A stretch of DNA of 64,000 bases from Piscinibacter defluvii (GCF_004011805.1 NZ_RCHJ01000006.1:1-64000); one strand, 5' to 3'. Counted from the stretch's first letter, positions 43,357-53,527 are shown. Numbers and translations: made by a program. The notes: a model not told the origin generated them from the letters alone.

Positions 43357-46248
43357 CTAGCCGCAGGTCCCCACGTAGCCGCAGGCGGTGCAGAAGTCAC
43401 AGCCGTCCTTGTGGATCATCGTCGGGTTGCCGCACTCCGGGCACACCGCGCCGGCCTGCAGCACCGGCACCGCGCTCCCGCCCTTGGGCGTCTCGAGCAC
43501 GCCCATCTCGCGCAGCGGGAAGCCGCGCTCGTCGAGCACCCCCAGCATGGCGTAGCGGTGGATGATCAGCCGCGCCAGGTAGGCGACGGTCGACGGCCAG
43601 GTCTGCTGGCGCCGTTCGCCGTGCGGCAGGCCGGGCACGAAGGCCATGAAGTGCCCGAGCGGCTCGGCGTAGTTCAGCAGCTTGCGCAGCTTCATGCCGA
43701 TCCAGGCCGGGTCGATCACGCGCATGTCCAGCGACAGCAGGCGTGCCAGGCCGTCGAGCGCACGCGGGTAGTTGCCGCTGAAGCCGACCGCGCAGGGCCG
43801 CGTCACCGTGCTGCCGTCGGGCGCCGGAAGCGTGACCTCCTTGAGCGTCAGCGTGAACGACTCGCCGGTGGCCGGGTTGTCCACGTCCACCGCCCAGGCC
43901 AGCGTACCGGAGGGTCCGGTGCGCGGCTCGTCACGGCTGAACATCGCGTCGATCACCGGCGTGGCGACCTTCTGGCCCAGGCGCGGCAGCGCCTTGAGCT
44001 GCTCGCAGCGCCAGCGCACCACCGCCGCGGTGGCCGCCACCACGCCCGGGAACAGGCGCTTCTCGCCGTGCGGCGGGAAAGGCATCTCGAACGGCCGCTC
44101 CTCGGCCACCGTGGCCAGTGCGTCGAGCTTGAGCTGCAGCCAGGCCGGGTCGTTGGCGCGCAGGTCCATCGACAGCGTCTTGGCCAGCGCACCGAGGCCG
44201 CGCGGCTGCTCGGCCCCGTTGACCCAGACCTCGAACACCTGCGGCGCCCCGCCCCCCTCGGCGGCCAGTTCGCCGACGAACAGGGCGAAGCTGCCGAACG
44301 GGTGCTCGATCATGAAGGTCCAGGCCGGGTTGCCGGCCGGCAGTTCGGGCCGGCCCGGCCAGCGCAGCGAGGCCAACACCGGCGCGGGCAGGCGGTCGAG
44401 CGCGAGGCGGCGGTTCTTGTCGTCGATCTGCAGCGGCGCGGCGGCCGGCGTGGTCGACAGCACCGAGCCGAGCACCGCGTTGGGCCGGTAGGTCGCCAGG
44501 CCCTTCAGGCCCGACTGCCAGGCCTCGAGGTAGAGGTGCTGGAAATCCTCGTACGGATAGTCGGCCGGCACGTTGACGGTCTTGCTGATCGCCGTGTCGA
44601 CGCAGGGTGCGACCGCCGCGACCATCGCCTGGTGCGCACTCGCGCTCATCTCGAGCGCGGTCACGAAGGCGTTCGTCAGCGGTGCGTCGGCGCCCTTCAG
44701 GTGGCGGTACAGCCGCCAGGCGTGGTCCTCGACCGCGTACTCCTTGAAGCTGCCGTCGGGCATGCGCTTCTTGCGCACGTAGCTCCAGCTGAACGGTGGC
44801 TCGATGCCGTTGCTGGCGTTGTCGGCGAATGCGAGGCTGATGGTGCCGGTCGGCGCGATCGACAGCAGGTGCGAATTGCGCAGGCCCTGGCTGCGGATCT
44901 TCTCGCGCAGCGGCGCCGGCAGGCGCGAGGCGAAGGTGCCGCCGGAGAGGTACAGGTCGGCGTTGAAGAGCGGGAAGGCGCCGCGCTCCCTGGCCAGATC
45001 GCTGGAGGCCTCGTAGGCGGCGTCGCGCAGCAGCTCGGCGATGCGGCGCGCCATCGCGCGCGCCTCGGGCGTGTCGTAGCGCAGGCCGAGCATCACCAGC
45101 GCGTCGCCCAGGCCGGTGAAGCCCAGGCCGATGCGGCGCTTGTTGCGCGCCTCCTGGTGCTGCTGCGGCAGCGGCCACACGGTCACGTCCAGCACGTTGT
45201 CGAGCATGCGCACGGCCACCTTCGCGACCCGGGCGAAGCCGGCCTCGTCGAAGCCCGCGTTCGACTCGAACGGATCGCGCACGAAGCGCGTCAGGTCGAT
45301 CGAGCCGAGGCAGCAGCAGCCGTACGAGGGCAGCGGCTGCTCGCCGCACGGATTCGTGCTGGCGATGGTCTCGCAATAGGCGAGGTTGTTGTCGCGGTTG
45401 ATCTGGTCGAGGAACAGCACGCCGGGCTCGGCGTGGTCGTAGGTGGACCGCATGATCTGGTCCCACAGCTCGCGCGCGCGCAGCTTGCGGTACACCCAGG
45501 CCCCGGGGCCGGACTTGTCGCTGCGCTGGTAGGCTCCGGCCGCCTTCTGCCCCGGGCCGGGCTCGGCCTTGTGGACGAGCTCGATCTCGCCGTCTGCCTG
45601 CACCGCCTCCATGAAGGCATCGGTCACGCCCACGGAGATGTTGAAGTTCTTCAGGTCACCGTCGTCCTTGGCGTGGATGAACTCCTCGATGTCCGGGTGG
45701 TCGCAGCGCAGCACGCCCATCTGTGCGCCGCGGCGTGCGCCGGCACTCTCGACCGTCTCGCAGGAACGGTCGAACACCCGCATGTAGCTCACCGGCCCGG
45801 AGGCGTTGCTGCGTGTGCTGCCCACCCACGCGCCGCGCGGGCGGATGCGCGAGAAGTCGTAGCCCACGCCGCCGCCGCGGCGCATGGTCTCGGCGGCCTC
45901 GGTGAGCGCGGTGTAGATGCCGGGGTGGCCCTCGTCGTCCTGCGCGATCGAGTCGCCCACCGGCTGCACGAAGCAGTTGATCAACGTGGCGGAGAGGTCC
46001 GTGCCGGCCGCCGACTGGATGCGCCCGGCCGGCACGAAGCCCTGCGCCAGCGCCTGCGCGAAGCGCTCCTCCCAGGCCTTGCGCTGCTCTGCCGGCTCGA
46101 CCTGCGCCAGCGCACGTGCCACGCGCGCGTGCACCGCGGCGATGCTGCGCTCGCCGTCCTTGGCGTACTTCTCGAGCAGCACCTCCTCGCTGATGGGCTG
46201 GGCGGGCAGGCCGGCGACGGACGTCTGGCGCGCTGGGGTGTCGTGCAT
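43357..46248 (-). CDS. nrdJ: Adenosylcobalamin-dependent (class II) ribonucleotide reductase
   Basis: A 963-residue enzyme that reduces ribonucleotides to deoxyribonucleotides using a B12-derived radical, with or without oxygen. Catalytic features: [48 protein letters not shown] near residue 295 and [10 protein letters not shown] near 470. After about residue 580 lie two diverged copies of a domain with the LA-x-x-L-S-x-D-x-R-x-x-D-P-A-W pattern (TSCPD type). A zinc ribbon (CPECGN...[15 protein letters not shown]) closes the chain. ATG 46246-46248 has GGAG upstream. Regulation by a B12 riboswitch is not evident. Confidence 0.95.
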   Translation of the reverse strand: MHDTPARQTSVAGLPAQPISEEVLLEKYAKDGERSIAAVHARVARALAQVEPAEQRKAWEERFAQALAQGFVPAGRIQSAAGTDLSATLINCFVQPVGDSIAQDDEGHPGIYTALTEAAETMRRGGGVGYDFSRIRPRGAWVGSTRSNASGPVSYMRVFDRSCETVESAGARRGAQMGVLRCDHPDIEEFIHAKDDGDLKNFNISVGVTDAFMEAVQADGEIELVHKAEPGPGQKAAGAYQRSDKSGPGAWVYRKLRARELWDQIMRSTYDHAEPGVLFLDQINRDNNLAYCETIASTNPCGEQPLPSYGCCCLGSIDLTRFVRDPFESNAGFDEAGFARVAKVAVRMLDNVLDVTVWPLPQQHQEARNKRRIGLGFTGLGDALVMLGLRYDTPEARAMARRIAELLRDAAYEASSDLARERGAFPLFNADLYLSGGTFASRLPAPLREKIRSQGLRNSHLLSIAPTGTISLAFADNASNGIEPPFSWSYVRKKRMPDGSFKEYAVEDHAWRLYRHLKGADAPLTNAFVTALEMSASAHQAMVAAVAPCVDTAISKTVNVPADYPYEDFQHLYLEAWQSGLKGLATYRPNAVLGSVLSTTPAAAPLQIDDKNRRLALDRLPAPVLASLRWPGRPELPAGNPAWTFMIEHPFGSFALFVGELAAEGGGAPQVFEVWVNGAEQPRGLGALAKTLSMDLRANDPAWLQLKLDALATVAEERPFEMPFPPHGEKRLFPGVVAATAAVVRWRCEQLKALPRLGQKVATPVIDAMFSRDEPRTGPSGTLAWAVDVDNPATGESFTLTLKEVTLPAPDGSTVTRPCAVGFSGNYPRALDGLARLLSLDMRVIDPAWIGMKLRKLLNYAEPLGHFMAFVPGLPHGERRQQTWPSTVAYLARLIIHRYAMLGVLDERGFPLREMGVLETPKGGSAVPVLQAGAVCPECGNPTMIHKDGCDFCTACGYVGTCG

Positions 46249-46305
46249 CGGGAGGTCTCCTGGTGAGGTGCGAGGCCGGCACGGTACGGGCCGGCCCGCG
46301 TGCCC

Positions 46306-46363
46306 TGCTTGACCTGGGGCAGAGGCCACTGCAACACGCGCCATCTTCGCGCGTGCTTGACCT
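46306..46363. repeat. Pair of direct repeats upstream of nrdJ
   Basis: TGCTTGACCT occurs at 46306-46315 and 46354-46363 (48 nt apart) in the 166-nt region between nrdJ and the hydratase gene. Between them lies a 7-bp hairpin (CACGCGC/GCGCGTG, 46332-46352 region). They could be regulator sites. They do not look like the A+T-rich NrdR box. Apart from these I see nothing in the gap. Confidence 0.3.
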
Positions 46364-46414
46364 CGTGCAAAGCCCTCCCCCCGACAGGCCCTTGCGGCGG
46401 GCCCCCGGGGTGGC

Positions 46415-47164
46415 TCAGAGCTGCAGGTCGGCGTGGCCGATGCCGTCGAACCCGACGTGCACCGCATCGCCCGCGTTCGCGAACAGCAGACCGCACCAGG
46501 TGCCGGTGGTCACCACGCTGCCGGCCGGCAGCGTACGGCCGTCGCGCGTGGCGTGGCGCAGCCAGTCGGGCAGCACGAAGGCCGGGTCGGCCAGCGAATG
46601 CGTGCCGACGAAGCGGTGTTCGGCGGCGCCGATGCGCACCTGGCAGACCTGTGCGGCCCAGTCGTGCGGCGCGAACGGTTGCCATGCGCCCAGCACCAGC
46701 GCGCCGTGCGACTGCAGGTCGGCCAGGCGCGCCAGCGCACTCGCCTCGCGCGCCTCGGTCCAGCGCGAATCGACCACCTCGATCGAGACGCACAGTGCAT
46801 CGACCAGCGCCGTGGCCGTCGCCGGCTCGAGCCGCTGCGCCAGCGCCGCGTCGACCTCGCGCCCGAGCCGCAGCGCGATCTCGGCCTCGATGCCGCGCCA
46901 GTGGAACGGCCAGGCGCGCGCGTCGTGCCCGCTCGGCCACACGCCCCGCGGCGGCAGGGGCGCATGCGTCAGCGGCAGGTGGCGCGCCGGGCCGCCGGAC
47001 TTCCAGTGCCGGGCCGGCGCATCGCCGAACCAGCCGAGTTCGCGTGCCACGCGCTCCTGCACGGCGTACGCCGCCTCGGCGTCGGGCGGCGTGACGGCGC
47101 TCACGGTGGCGCCGCTGCGGTGCGCCTGCACGAGGGCGCGGACGGTCTCTTCGATCGAGCTCAT
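46415..47164 (-). CDS. 2-keto-4-pentenoate hydratase / fumarylacetoacetate-hydrolase-fold protein
   Basis: A 249-residue MhpD-like protein. The family pattern includes [14 protein letters not shown], a metal-site region [14 protein letters not shown] with the ExE arrangement, and [18 protein letters not shown]. These enzymes hydrate or decarboxylate 2-keto acids from ring-cleavage pathways. It is the last gene of a leftward operon with two transporters, an amidase and a dihydropyrimidinase, 28 nt after the MFS gene, so it probably handles a late product of that pathway. Confidence 0.8.
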   Translation of the reverse strand: MSSIEETVRALVQAHRSGATVSAVTPPDAEAAYAVQERVARELGWFGDAPARHWKSGGPARHLPLTHAPLPPRGVWPSGHDARAWPFHWRGIEAEIALRLGREVDAALAQRLEPATATALVDALCVSIEVVDSRWTEAREASALARLADLQSHGALVLGAWQPFAPHDWAAQVCQVRIGAAEHRFVGTHSLADPAFVLPDWLRHATRDGRTLPAGSVVTTGTWCGLLFANAGDAVHVGFDGIGHADLQL

Positions 47165-47192
47165 CCGCGCATCGTAGGCGACTGCCGCGCCT

Positions 47193-48506
47193 TCAGACCG
47201 GCAGCTTGCGGCCGTAGTCGATCAGCAGCGTCGAGCAGACGAACAGCCCGGCGCCGGCCGCGGCGAACAGCATCAGCGCGAGGAAGTACGAGCCGGTGGC
47301 CTGGACGATGAGGCCGACGACGATGGGCACGCCGATGCCGGCCACGTTGCCGCCCAGGTTCATCGTGCCGCCGAGGAAGCCGACGCGGTCACGCGTGCCC
47401 AGCAGCGAGGGGATGACCCAGAACAGCCCGCACCAGCGCAGGAAGAACAGCGTGACCGACAGCAGCACGACCACGAGCACCGGGTCGGTGATCTGCGAGA
47501 CGCCGTAGATGGCCGCGGTGGCGATGATCGAGGCGATGCCGAACAGCGTGCGGAACACGGTGTTCTGCGCCCCGCCACGCGCGCGCCAGGTGTCGGCGAT
47601 CCAGCCGCCGACCAGCTCGCCGACGAAGCCGCTGAAGAACATGATGAACACCGCGCCGCCCATCTGCTTGATGTCGAAGCCGTGCACCTTGGAGAGGTAG
47701 TTCGGCATCCAGGTCAGCAGGCCGTAGAACAGCGCGTTGAAGCACATCCAGCCGAAGAACATGCCCCACACCGAGCGGAAGCGGAAGAAGTCGAGCACGC
47801 GGCCGCTCGCGCCCACCGGCGCGTCGGCGGCGTCCTGCGCGTGCGCGGCCTCGATGAAGCGCGCCTCGGCGTCGTTGACGTCGGGGTGCTCGCGCGGGTG
47901 GTTGCGGATGTAGGCCCAGGCCCACAACCCCGCCGCCACCGTGCCCAGGCCGGCGATCACGAAGGCCAGCCGCCAGGAGCCGAGCAGCGCGATCAGGCCC
48001 GAGATCAGGATCGCGCCCAGCGCCGCGCCGAGCGGCGCCCCGCCGTCCAGCAGCGTGGCGCCGCGGCCGCGTTCGTTGCGCGTCATCCAGATGCCGTTGA
48101 GCTTGCCCCCGGCCGGGTAGATCGGCGCCTCGGCGGCGCCCAGGCCCAGGCGCGTGACGAGCAGGCTCACCCAGCCCGTGCAGGCCGCGGCGATGGCCTG
48201 GAAGAAGCCCCAGCCGAGCGTGGCGCCGGCGATCACGGCGCGCGGGCCGTACTTGTCGGCCAGCATGCCGCCGGGGATCTGCATGAAGGCGTAGGTCCAG
48301 AAGAAGGCCGACAGCAGCAGGCCCTGCGTCGCCGGGCCGATGTCGAATTCCTCGGCGATCAGCGGCATCGCGACCGACAGCGAGGCGCGGTCGATGTAGT
48401 TGATCGCGATGAGCAACAGCATCATCAGGAAGATCTTCCAGCGCACCTTGGTGGGCGCCGTGGTGCCGCTCGCGGCGGCGGCAGTCAGGGGGATCGCGGG
48501 TTGCAT
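47193..48506 (-). CDS. MFS transporter (anion:cation symporter type)
   Basis: A 437-residue twelve-helix transporter of the ACS/D-galactonate group. It has NYIDRASLSVAMPLI in helix 1, QIPGGMLADKYGPR between helices 2 and 3 and RLGLGAAEAPIYPAGGK in helix 4. Likely imports an organic acid anion. Start at MQPAIPLTAAA (ATG 48504-48506). The upstream frame shadows the racemase-like gene. Part of the dihydropyrimidinase operon. Confidence 0.88.
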   Translation of the reverse strand: MQPAIPLTAAAASGTTAPTKVRWKIFLMMLLLIAINYIDRASLSVAMPLIAEEFDIGPATQGLLLSAFFWTYAFMQIPGGMLADKYGPRAVIAGATLGWGFFQAIAAACTGWVSLLVTRLGLGAAEAPIYPAGGKLNGIWMTRNERGRGATLLDGGAPLGAALGAILISGLIALLGSWRLAFVIAGLGTVAAGLWAWAYIRNHPREHPDVNDAEARFIEAAHAQDAADAPVGASGRVLDFFRFRSVWGMFFGWMCFNALFYGLLTWMPNYLSKVHGFDIKQMGGAVFIMFFSGFVGELVGGWIADTWRARGGAQNTVFRTLFGIASIIATAAIYGVSQITDPVLVVVLLSVTLFFLRWCGLFWVIPSLLGTRDRVGFLGGTMNLGGNVAGIGVPIVVGLIVQATGSYFLALMLFAAAGAGLFVCSTLLIDYGRKLPV

Positions 48507-48547
48507 CGGAGAGGGACTTGTCGTCGTTGTTGTCGTGGGGAAGGAAA

Positions 48548-49297
48548 TCAGCGTGCGCCGCCGAGCAGCGCCTGGATCGCAGGCGAGAGCCCCTTGTTCG
48601 GCTTGACGGGCGGCGGCGCGAAGCTGCCCTGGCGTGCCTTGCCGGGCTGCAGCGCCGCGAGCGTCTCGGCGTGTTTCACGGCGCTCGAGACGCCGTCGAC
48701 CGAGGGCACCGGCAGGCGGCCCTTGAGGCTGCGTGCCAGGCCGGCCAGCGGCGCGCCGGCCAGCACGATCACGTCGGCTCCGTCCTCGGCGACGCAGCGC
48801 TCGGCCAGCGCGACGAGCCGCTCGCCCTGGTCGCCCTGCACGCGGCCGATGTCGGCCAGCGGCTCGTCCAGGCCGCGGATGCTGGCCAGGCGGCCGTCGA
48901 GGCCGTAGGACTGCACCGTCTCGCGGTACCAGGCGCGGATGCGCTGCGAGATCGCGACGATCGAGAAGCGGTGGCCGAGCAGGCAGGCGCTGGCGAGCGC
49001 GGCCTCGGTTAGGCCGGTCACCGGGCACGGCAGCGCCTCGCGCAGGCCCGGCAGTCCGGGGTCGCCGAAGGCGGCCACAACCACCGCGTCGAAGCGCGCA
49101 TGGTGCTCGGCCGCGAGCTGCGCCGCCGCGTAGGCACCGATCAGCGCCTCGAAGCGCGTCTCGATGTAGGCCACGCCGAAGGGCGCGGTCAGCACCTCGA
49201 CCTCGGTGCCCGGCGCGGCGCTGCGCTGCGCCTCGGCGCGGATCAGCTCGGAGACGCTGTCGGAGATGTTCGGGTTGATGAGCAGAATGCGGGTCAT
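48548..49297 (-). CDS. Asp/Glu/hydantoin racemase-fold protein lacking both expected catalytic Cys
   Basis: A 249-residue member of the hydantoin/aspartate racemase family (start RILLINPNISDSVSE). In active hydantoin racemases, two cysteines sit in segments like ACFGDPGL and LGCAGL. Here these read AAFGDPGL (near residue 76) and LAGAPLAGL (near 180), so both cysteines are absent. The remaining Cys are elsewhere. It may be catalytically different, a lyase or an inactive partner. Placed 1 nt after the MHS transporter gene stop in the operon. Confidence 0.8.
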   Translation of the reverse strand: MTRILLINPNISDSVSELIRAEAQRSAAPGTEVEVLTAPFGVAYIETRFEALIGAYAAAQLAAEHHARFDAVVVAAFGDPGLPGLREALPCPVTGLTEAALASACLLGHRFSIVAISQRIRAWYRETVQSYGLDGRLASIRGLDEPLADIGRVQGDQGERLVALAERCVAEDGADVIVLAGAPLAGLARSLKGRLPVPSVDGVSSAVKHAETLAALQPGKARQGSFAPPPVKPNKGLSPAIQALLGGAR

Positions 49298-49298
49298 C

Positions 49299-50624
49299 TC
49301 ATTGGTCCAGGTTCTTGTGGGCGGTCTCCGGCGCCTTGAGCACGCAGAACACGATCAGCGCGAGCGTCGCGGCGAGGTAGATCGACACCGGCAGGCTGGA
49401 GCCGAAGGCCGCCACCAGCGGCACCGCGATCAGCGGGGCCGGCGCGCCGCCGAAGATGCCGGCGAGCTGGAAGCCGATCGACGAGCCCGTGCAGCGCACC
49501 TTGGTCGGGAACATCTCCGGGATGTAGGAGGCAAGCGGCGAGAACATCGCGGCGACGATGAACATCGCGACGAACGCGGCCAGCAGGATCAGCGGCGTCG
49601 AGCCGGTGTTCACCAGCATGAAGAACACGAAGGCCCAGACCATGCCGGCCAGTGCGCCGCCGAGCAGGATCGGCCGGCGGCCGAACTTGTCCGACAGGTG
49701 GCCGAACAGCGGGATGCCGATGATCTGCGCGATCGCGCCGACCAGCACCGCCTGCAGGCCGATGCTCTTGGGCAGGTGCAGCTGCTGCGGAAGGTAGACG
49801 AGCAGGAACAGCGTGAAGACGTAGAACGCGATGTCGCTGCCGATGCGGCTGCCCAGCGCCAGGCCGACCGCCTTCTTGTGGTGGCGCAGCACCTCCATCA
49901 GCGGCGCGTGGCCCTGCTTCTCCTCCTTCTCCATCTTCTCGAACAGCGGCGACTCGGTCAGGCCCATGCGGATGTACAGTCCCACCGCGATCAGCAGCGC
50001 GCTGGAGAGGAAGGGGATGCGCCAGCCCCACTCGAGGAAGGCCGCCTCGTCGAGCCACCAGGTGACGCCGGCGAACATGCCGTTGGCCAGCAGCAGGCCG
50101 ATGGGCGCGGCGATCTGCACCAGGCTGCCGTAGAAGCCGCGACGCTTGCCCGAGGGATCGAACTCGTTGACCATCAGCGCGGCACCGCCCCACTCGCCGC
50201 CCAGCGCCAGGCCCTGCGCGATGCGCAGCACCACCAGCAGCAGCGGCGCGAGCAGGCCCACGCTCGCGGCGGTCGGCAGCAGGCCGATCGCGAAGGTCGA
50301 CAGGCCCATCATCATCAGCGTGACGACGAGCACCCACTTGCGCCCGAGCTTGTCGCCGAAGTGGCCGAACAGCGCGGCGCCGAAGGGCCGCGCGACGAAG
50401 GCCACGCCGTAGCTGGCCAGCGAGAGCAGCGTGGCGGTCAGCGGGCTGGCCTGGGCGAAGAACAGCTTCGGGAACACCAGCGCGGCGGCCGAGCCGTAGA
50501 TGAAGTGGTCGTAGAACTCGAGCGTGGTGCCGGCCAGGCTGGCGCCGGCCACGCGCTTCATCGACGGCGCGGGCTTCGCGCCGTCGGCCGGCGCGACGGG
50601 CGCGGCGGCAGTCAGGGTGCTCAT
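49299..50624 (-). CDS. MFS transporter, metabolite:H+ symporter (MHS) family
   Basis: A 441-residue twelve-helix carrier. It has SLAGTTLEFYDHFIYG at helix 1, the signature FGHFGDKLGRKWVL after helix 2, and AQGLALGGEWGGAALM in helix 4, as in ShiA/KgtP-type carriers of organic acids. ATG overlaps the amidase stop (ATGA). A second carrier in the same operon suggests uptake of two related compounds or of substrate and product. Confidence 0.9.
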   Translation of the reverse strand: MSTLTAAAPVAPADGAKPAPSMKRVAGASLAGTTLEFYDHFIYGSAAALVFPKLFFAQASPLTATLLSLASYGVAFVARPFGAALFGHFGDKLGRKWVLVVTLMMMGLSTFAIGLLPTAASVGLLAPLLLVVLRIAQGLALGGEWGGAALMVNEFDPSGKRRGFYGSLVQIAAPIGLLLANGMFAGVTWWLDEAAFLEWGWRIPFLSSALLIAVGLYIRMGLTESPLFEKMEKEEKQGHAPLMEVLRHHKKAVGLALGSRIGSDIAFYVFTLFLLVYLPQQLHLPKSIGLQAVLVGAIAQIIGIPLFGHLSDKFGRRPILLGGALAGMVWAFVFFMLVNTGSTPLILLAAFVAMFIVAAMFSPLASYIPEMFPTKVRCTGSSIGFQLAGIFGGAPAPLIAVPLVAAFGSSLPVSIYLAATLALIVFCVLKAPETAHKNLDQ

Positions 50625-52078
50625 GGGGTGTCTCCTCGTTGGGGGGTGGCCGCCGGCGTGACCGGGCGTGCGAAGTCGTGGGTCTGGAAGGCCTCGATGC
50701 GGCCGGCGAGCGCAAGCACGCGCGCGTCGGCTAAACGGGGGCCGATCACCTGCGCACCGATCGGCAGGCCACGACGGTCCAGGCCGACCGGCACGGAACA
50801 GCCGGGCAGGAAGCAGTGGTTGACGAGCGGCGTGAACACCGCATGGCCTCGTGGGCCGACCGGCACGCCGGCGATCGCGGCGGGTCCGGCCTGGGTGAAC
50901 GGCCACGCGGTGCAGGGCGTGGTCGGCGTCAGCAGCAGGTCGTGCTGCGTGAAGAAGGCGTCGAAGGACCGGTAGAAGGTGTCGCGCGCGAACAGCGCGT
51001 TCGCGACCTCCGCGCCGGAGAGTTTCAGGCCGGCCTCGATCTGCGCGGCGATGTCGGGGTCGGCGTCCCACTCGCCGCGCTTCAGGGCGTCGCCGTACAG
51101 CGCGGCGAGGCCGGCCAGCTGCAGCGGCATCAGCGCGGATTCGCCGGTGCCGGCCGGCCAGGCCGGGTCGGCCCGCTCGACGACAAAGCCCGCGCGCTCG
51201 AGCTGCATGGCGGCGGCCTCGAGCGCCGCGGCCACGTCCGGATCGACCGGCACGTCCAGGCCGAGCGTCGGGCTGAACGCGATGCGCAGCCCGCGCGGCA
51301 GGCGCGCCGGGTCGGCTTCGTCGCGCGACCACACCGGACGCGGCAGGCCCTGCGGGTCGGCCAGCGAGGGCACCGCGATCGCATCGAGCAGCGCCACCAC
51401 GTCGGCCACGCGGCGCGCCATCTGCCCGACCACCGCGTTGCCGAACACCGGCTCGGCGAAGCCCGCCGGGTGCGGTACCAGCCCGGCGCTCGGCTTCATG
51501 CCGACCACGCCGGTGTGCGCCGCGGGGCGGCGCGTCGAGCCGCCGCCGTCGGTGGTCAGCGCCAGCGGCCCCAGGCCGGCGGCCACCGCCGCGGCCGCGC
51601 CGCCGGAAGAACCGCCGGGGGTCAGCGCCAGGTCGTACGGGTTCTTCGTCGCGCCGAACAGCCGGTTGACGGTGACGCCCTTGCAGGCGAACTCGGAGCA
51701 GTTGGTGATGCCGGCGAACACCGCGCCGGCGTCGCGCAGCCGCGCCACCGCGAACGCATCCTGCGGGGCCACGAAGTCGGCGAAGCGCCGCGAGCCCTGG
51801 CTGACGCGCTGGCCGGCGACCCACAGGTTGTCCTTCACCGTGAACGGCACGCCGAGCAGCGCGGCGGGGTCGCCTGCACGCAGGCGACGGTCGGCCTCGC
51901 GGGCCTGGGCGCGGCCGGTGTCCGGGTCGAAGCGGATCAGCGCGTTCAGCGCCGGGTTCAGCGCCTCGATGCGCGCCGCGAGGGCGTCGAAGGCCTCGAC
52001 CGCGCTGGTCTCGCCCTGGCGGATCCAGCGGGCGAGCGTGCACGCGTCGGCGCTCGCGAGGCGGGTATCGGTGCCCAT
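50621..52078 (-). CDS. Amidase (amidase-signature family)
   Basis: A 485-residue amidase. The Ser-cisSer-Lys triad is visible: Lys in VPFTVKDN near residue 79, cis-Ser in TDGGGSTRRPAAH near 178 and Ser in GGSSGGAAAAVAAG near 155. In the position following a cyclic-amide hydrolase it could cleave the half-amide or carbamoyl product. Start MGTDTRLASADA chosen (52076-52078). The longer frame runs into the dihydropyrimidinase end. Overlaps the MHS transporter gene. Confidence 0.88.
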   Translation of the reverse strand: MGTDTRLASADACTLARWIRQGETSAVEAFDALAARIEALNPALNALIRFDPDTGRAQAREADRRLRAGDPAALLGVPFTVKDNLWVAGQRVSQGSRRFADFVAPQDAFAVARLRDAGAVFAGITNCSEFACKGVTVNRLFGATKNPYDLALTPGGSSGGAAAAVAAGLGPLALTTDGGGSTRRPAAHTGVVGMKPSAGLVPHPAGFAEPVFGNAVVGQMARRVADVVALLDAIAVPSLADPQGLPRPVWSRDEADPARLPRGLRIAFSPTLGLDVPVDPDVAAALEAAAMQLERAGFVVERADPAWPAGTGESALMPLQLAGLAALYGDALKRGEWDADPDIAAQIEAGLKLSGAEVANALFARDTFYRSFDAFFTQHDLLLTPTTPCTAWPFTQAGPAAIAGVPVGPRGHAVFTPLVNHCFLPGCSVPVGLDRRGLPIGAQVIGPRLADARVLALAGRIEAFQTHDFARPVTPAATPQRGDTP

Positions 52079-52082
52079 GGTG

Positions 52083-53501
52083 TCAGCGCCTCGGCAGCAG
52101 CGACGGGGCGTCGCAGCGCAGGAGGCGGCCCCGGCCGGCACGCGGATGGAAGTCGCGCCCGTCCCAGACGACCTCGCCGCGCGCGATCGTCAGGCCCGGC
52201 CAGGCGCGCAGCGTCTGCCCGGCATAGGGCGTGTAGTCGACCGCGTGGTGCAGCATGTCGTTGGAGAGCACGAACTCGCGCTCGTCCCACACCACCAGGT
52301 CGGCATCGCTGCCCACCGCGATCGTGCCCTTGCGCGGATGCAGGCCGTAGGCCTTGGCCGGGCCCGTGGAGGTCAGCTCGACGAAGCGGTTCAGCGTCAT
52401 GCGGCCGGCCAGCACACCCTCGCTGTAGAGCAGCGGCAGGCGCGTCTCGATTCCCGGGATGCCGTTCGGGATGTGGCGGAACGCCACCTCCTCGCCGCCG
52501 GGCTTCTTGCCTTCGGGCGCGTCGAACCTGAAGGGCGCATGGTCGGAGCTGAACACGGTGAACAGGCCGTCGTTCAGTCCGTCCCAGATCACGTCCTGGT
52601 TCTGCTTGTCGCGCGGCGGCGGGCTGCAGACGCACTTGGCGCCGTGGTAGCTGTCGTCGATCCCGAGGTCGGCCGCGGTCAGGAACAGGTACTGCGGGCA
52701 GGTCTCGGCAAACACCTTCAGGCCATGCGCGCGCGCCCAGCGGATCTGCTCGACCGCCTCGCGGCCCGAGACGTGGACGATCAGGATGGGCACGTCGACC
52801 AGCTCGGCCAGCGCGATCGCGCGGTGCGTCGCCTCGCGCTCCACCAGCATCGGCCGCGCATGCGCATGGAAGCGCGGCGCGGTGCGGCCGGCGGCCTCGA
52901 GCTTCTTCGTCAGCCACTCGATGCAGTCGGCGTTCTCGGCGTGCACCATGGCCATCGCGCCGTGCGTGCGGGCGACCGAGAGCACGTCCAGGATCTGGCC
53001 GTCGTCGAGCTTCAGGTCGTCGTAGGTCATGTAGATCTTGAACGAGGTGTAGCCCTCGCGGATCAGCGCGGGCAGCTCCTCTTCCAGGACCTGGGGCGTC
53101 GGGTCGCTGACGATCAGGTGGAAGGCGTAGTCCACATGCGCCTTGCCTTCGGCGCGGTGGTGGTAGTCGGTCACCGCGGCGCGCAGCGACTGGCCCTTCT
53201 CCTGCGCCGCGAACGGGATCACCGTGGTCGTGCCGCCGCAGGCCGCGGCACGCGTGCCGGTGTGGAAGTCGTCGGCCATGCGCACCGGCGGGGCCATCGG
53301 CTGGTCGAGGTGGCAGTGCGCGTCGACGCCGCCGGGCGTGACGACGCGGCCGGCCGCATCGATCTCGCGCGCCCCGTCGGCGAGGCCGCTGCCGAGCTGC
53401 ACGACCCGGCCGCCGGCGATGCCGATGTCGGCCTCGAAGGTGTCGCTGGCGGTGGCGACGCGGGCGTTGCGCAGCACCAGATCGAAGCCGGCGCGGCTCA
53501 T
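52083..53501 (-). CDS. Dihydropyrimidinase / hydantoinase-type cyclic amidohydrolase
   Basis: A 472-residue metal enzyme of the dihydropyrimidinase group. Metal ligands: DAHCHLDQP near residue 62, the carbamylated Lys in TSFKIYMTY near 154, His in LIVHVSG and Asp in FSSDHAPF. It opens cyclic ureides or imides (dihydropyrimidines, hydantoins, possibly succinimide/maleimide). First gene of a six-gene leftward operon, directly behind the GTCGACA operator array. HCHLD with Cys in place of the middle residue is within family variation. Confidence 0.92.
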   Translation of the reverse strand: MSRAGFDLVLRNARVATASDTFEADIGIAGGRVVQLGSGLADGAREIDAAGRVVTPGGVDAHCHLDQPMAPPVRMADDFHTGTRAAACGGTTTVIPFAAQEKGQSLRAAVTDYHHRAEGKAHVDYAFHLIVSDPTPQVLEEELPALIREGYTSFKIYMTYDDLKLDDGQILDVLSVARTHGAMAMVHAENADCIEWLTKKLEAAGRTAPRFHAHARPMLVEREATHRAIALAELVDVPILIVHVSGREAVEQIRWARAHGLKVFAETCPQYLFLTAADLGIDDSYHGAKCVCSPPPRDKQNQDVIWDGLNDGLFTVFSSDHAPFRFDAPEGKKPGGEEVAFRHIPNGIPGIETRLPLLYSEGVLAGRMTLNRFVELTSTGPAKAYGLHPRKGTIAVGSDADLVVWDEREFVLSNDMLHHAVDYTPYAGQTLRAWPGLTIARGEVVWDGRDFHPRAGRGRLLRCDAPSLLPRR

Positions 53502-53527
53502 GGTCGCACTCCTGTTGCTGGCACTTG

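Noticed and set aside
46320-46360. GCCACTG near nrdJ as a possible B12-riboswitch box
   Set aside because: It lies on the strand opposite to nrdJ transcription, and the rest of the riboswitch consensus is missing.
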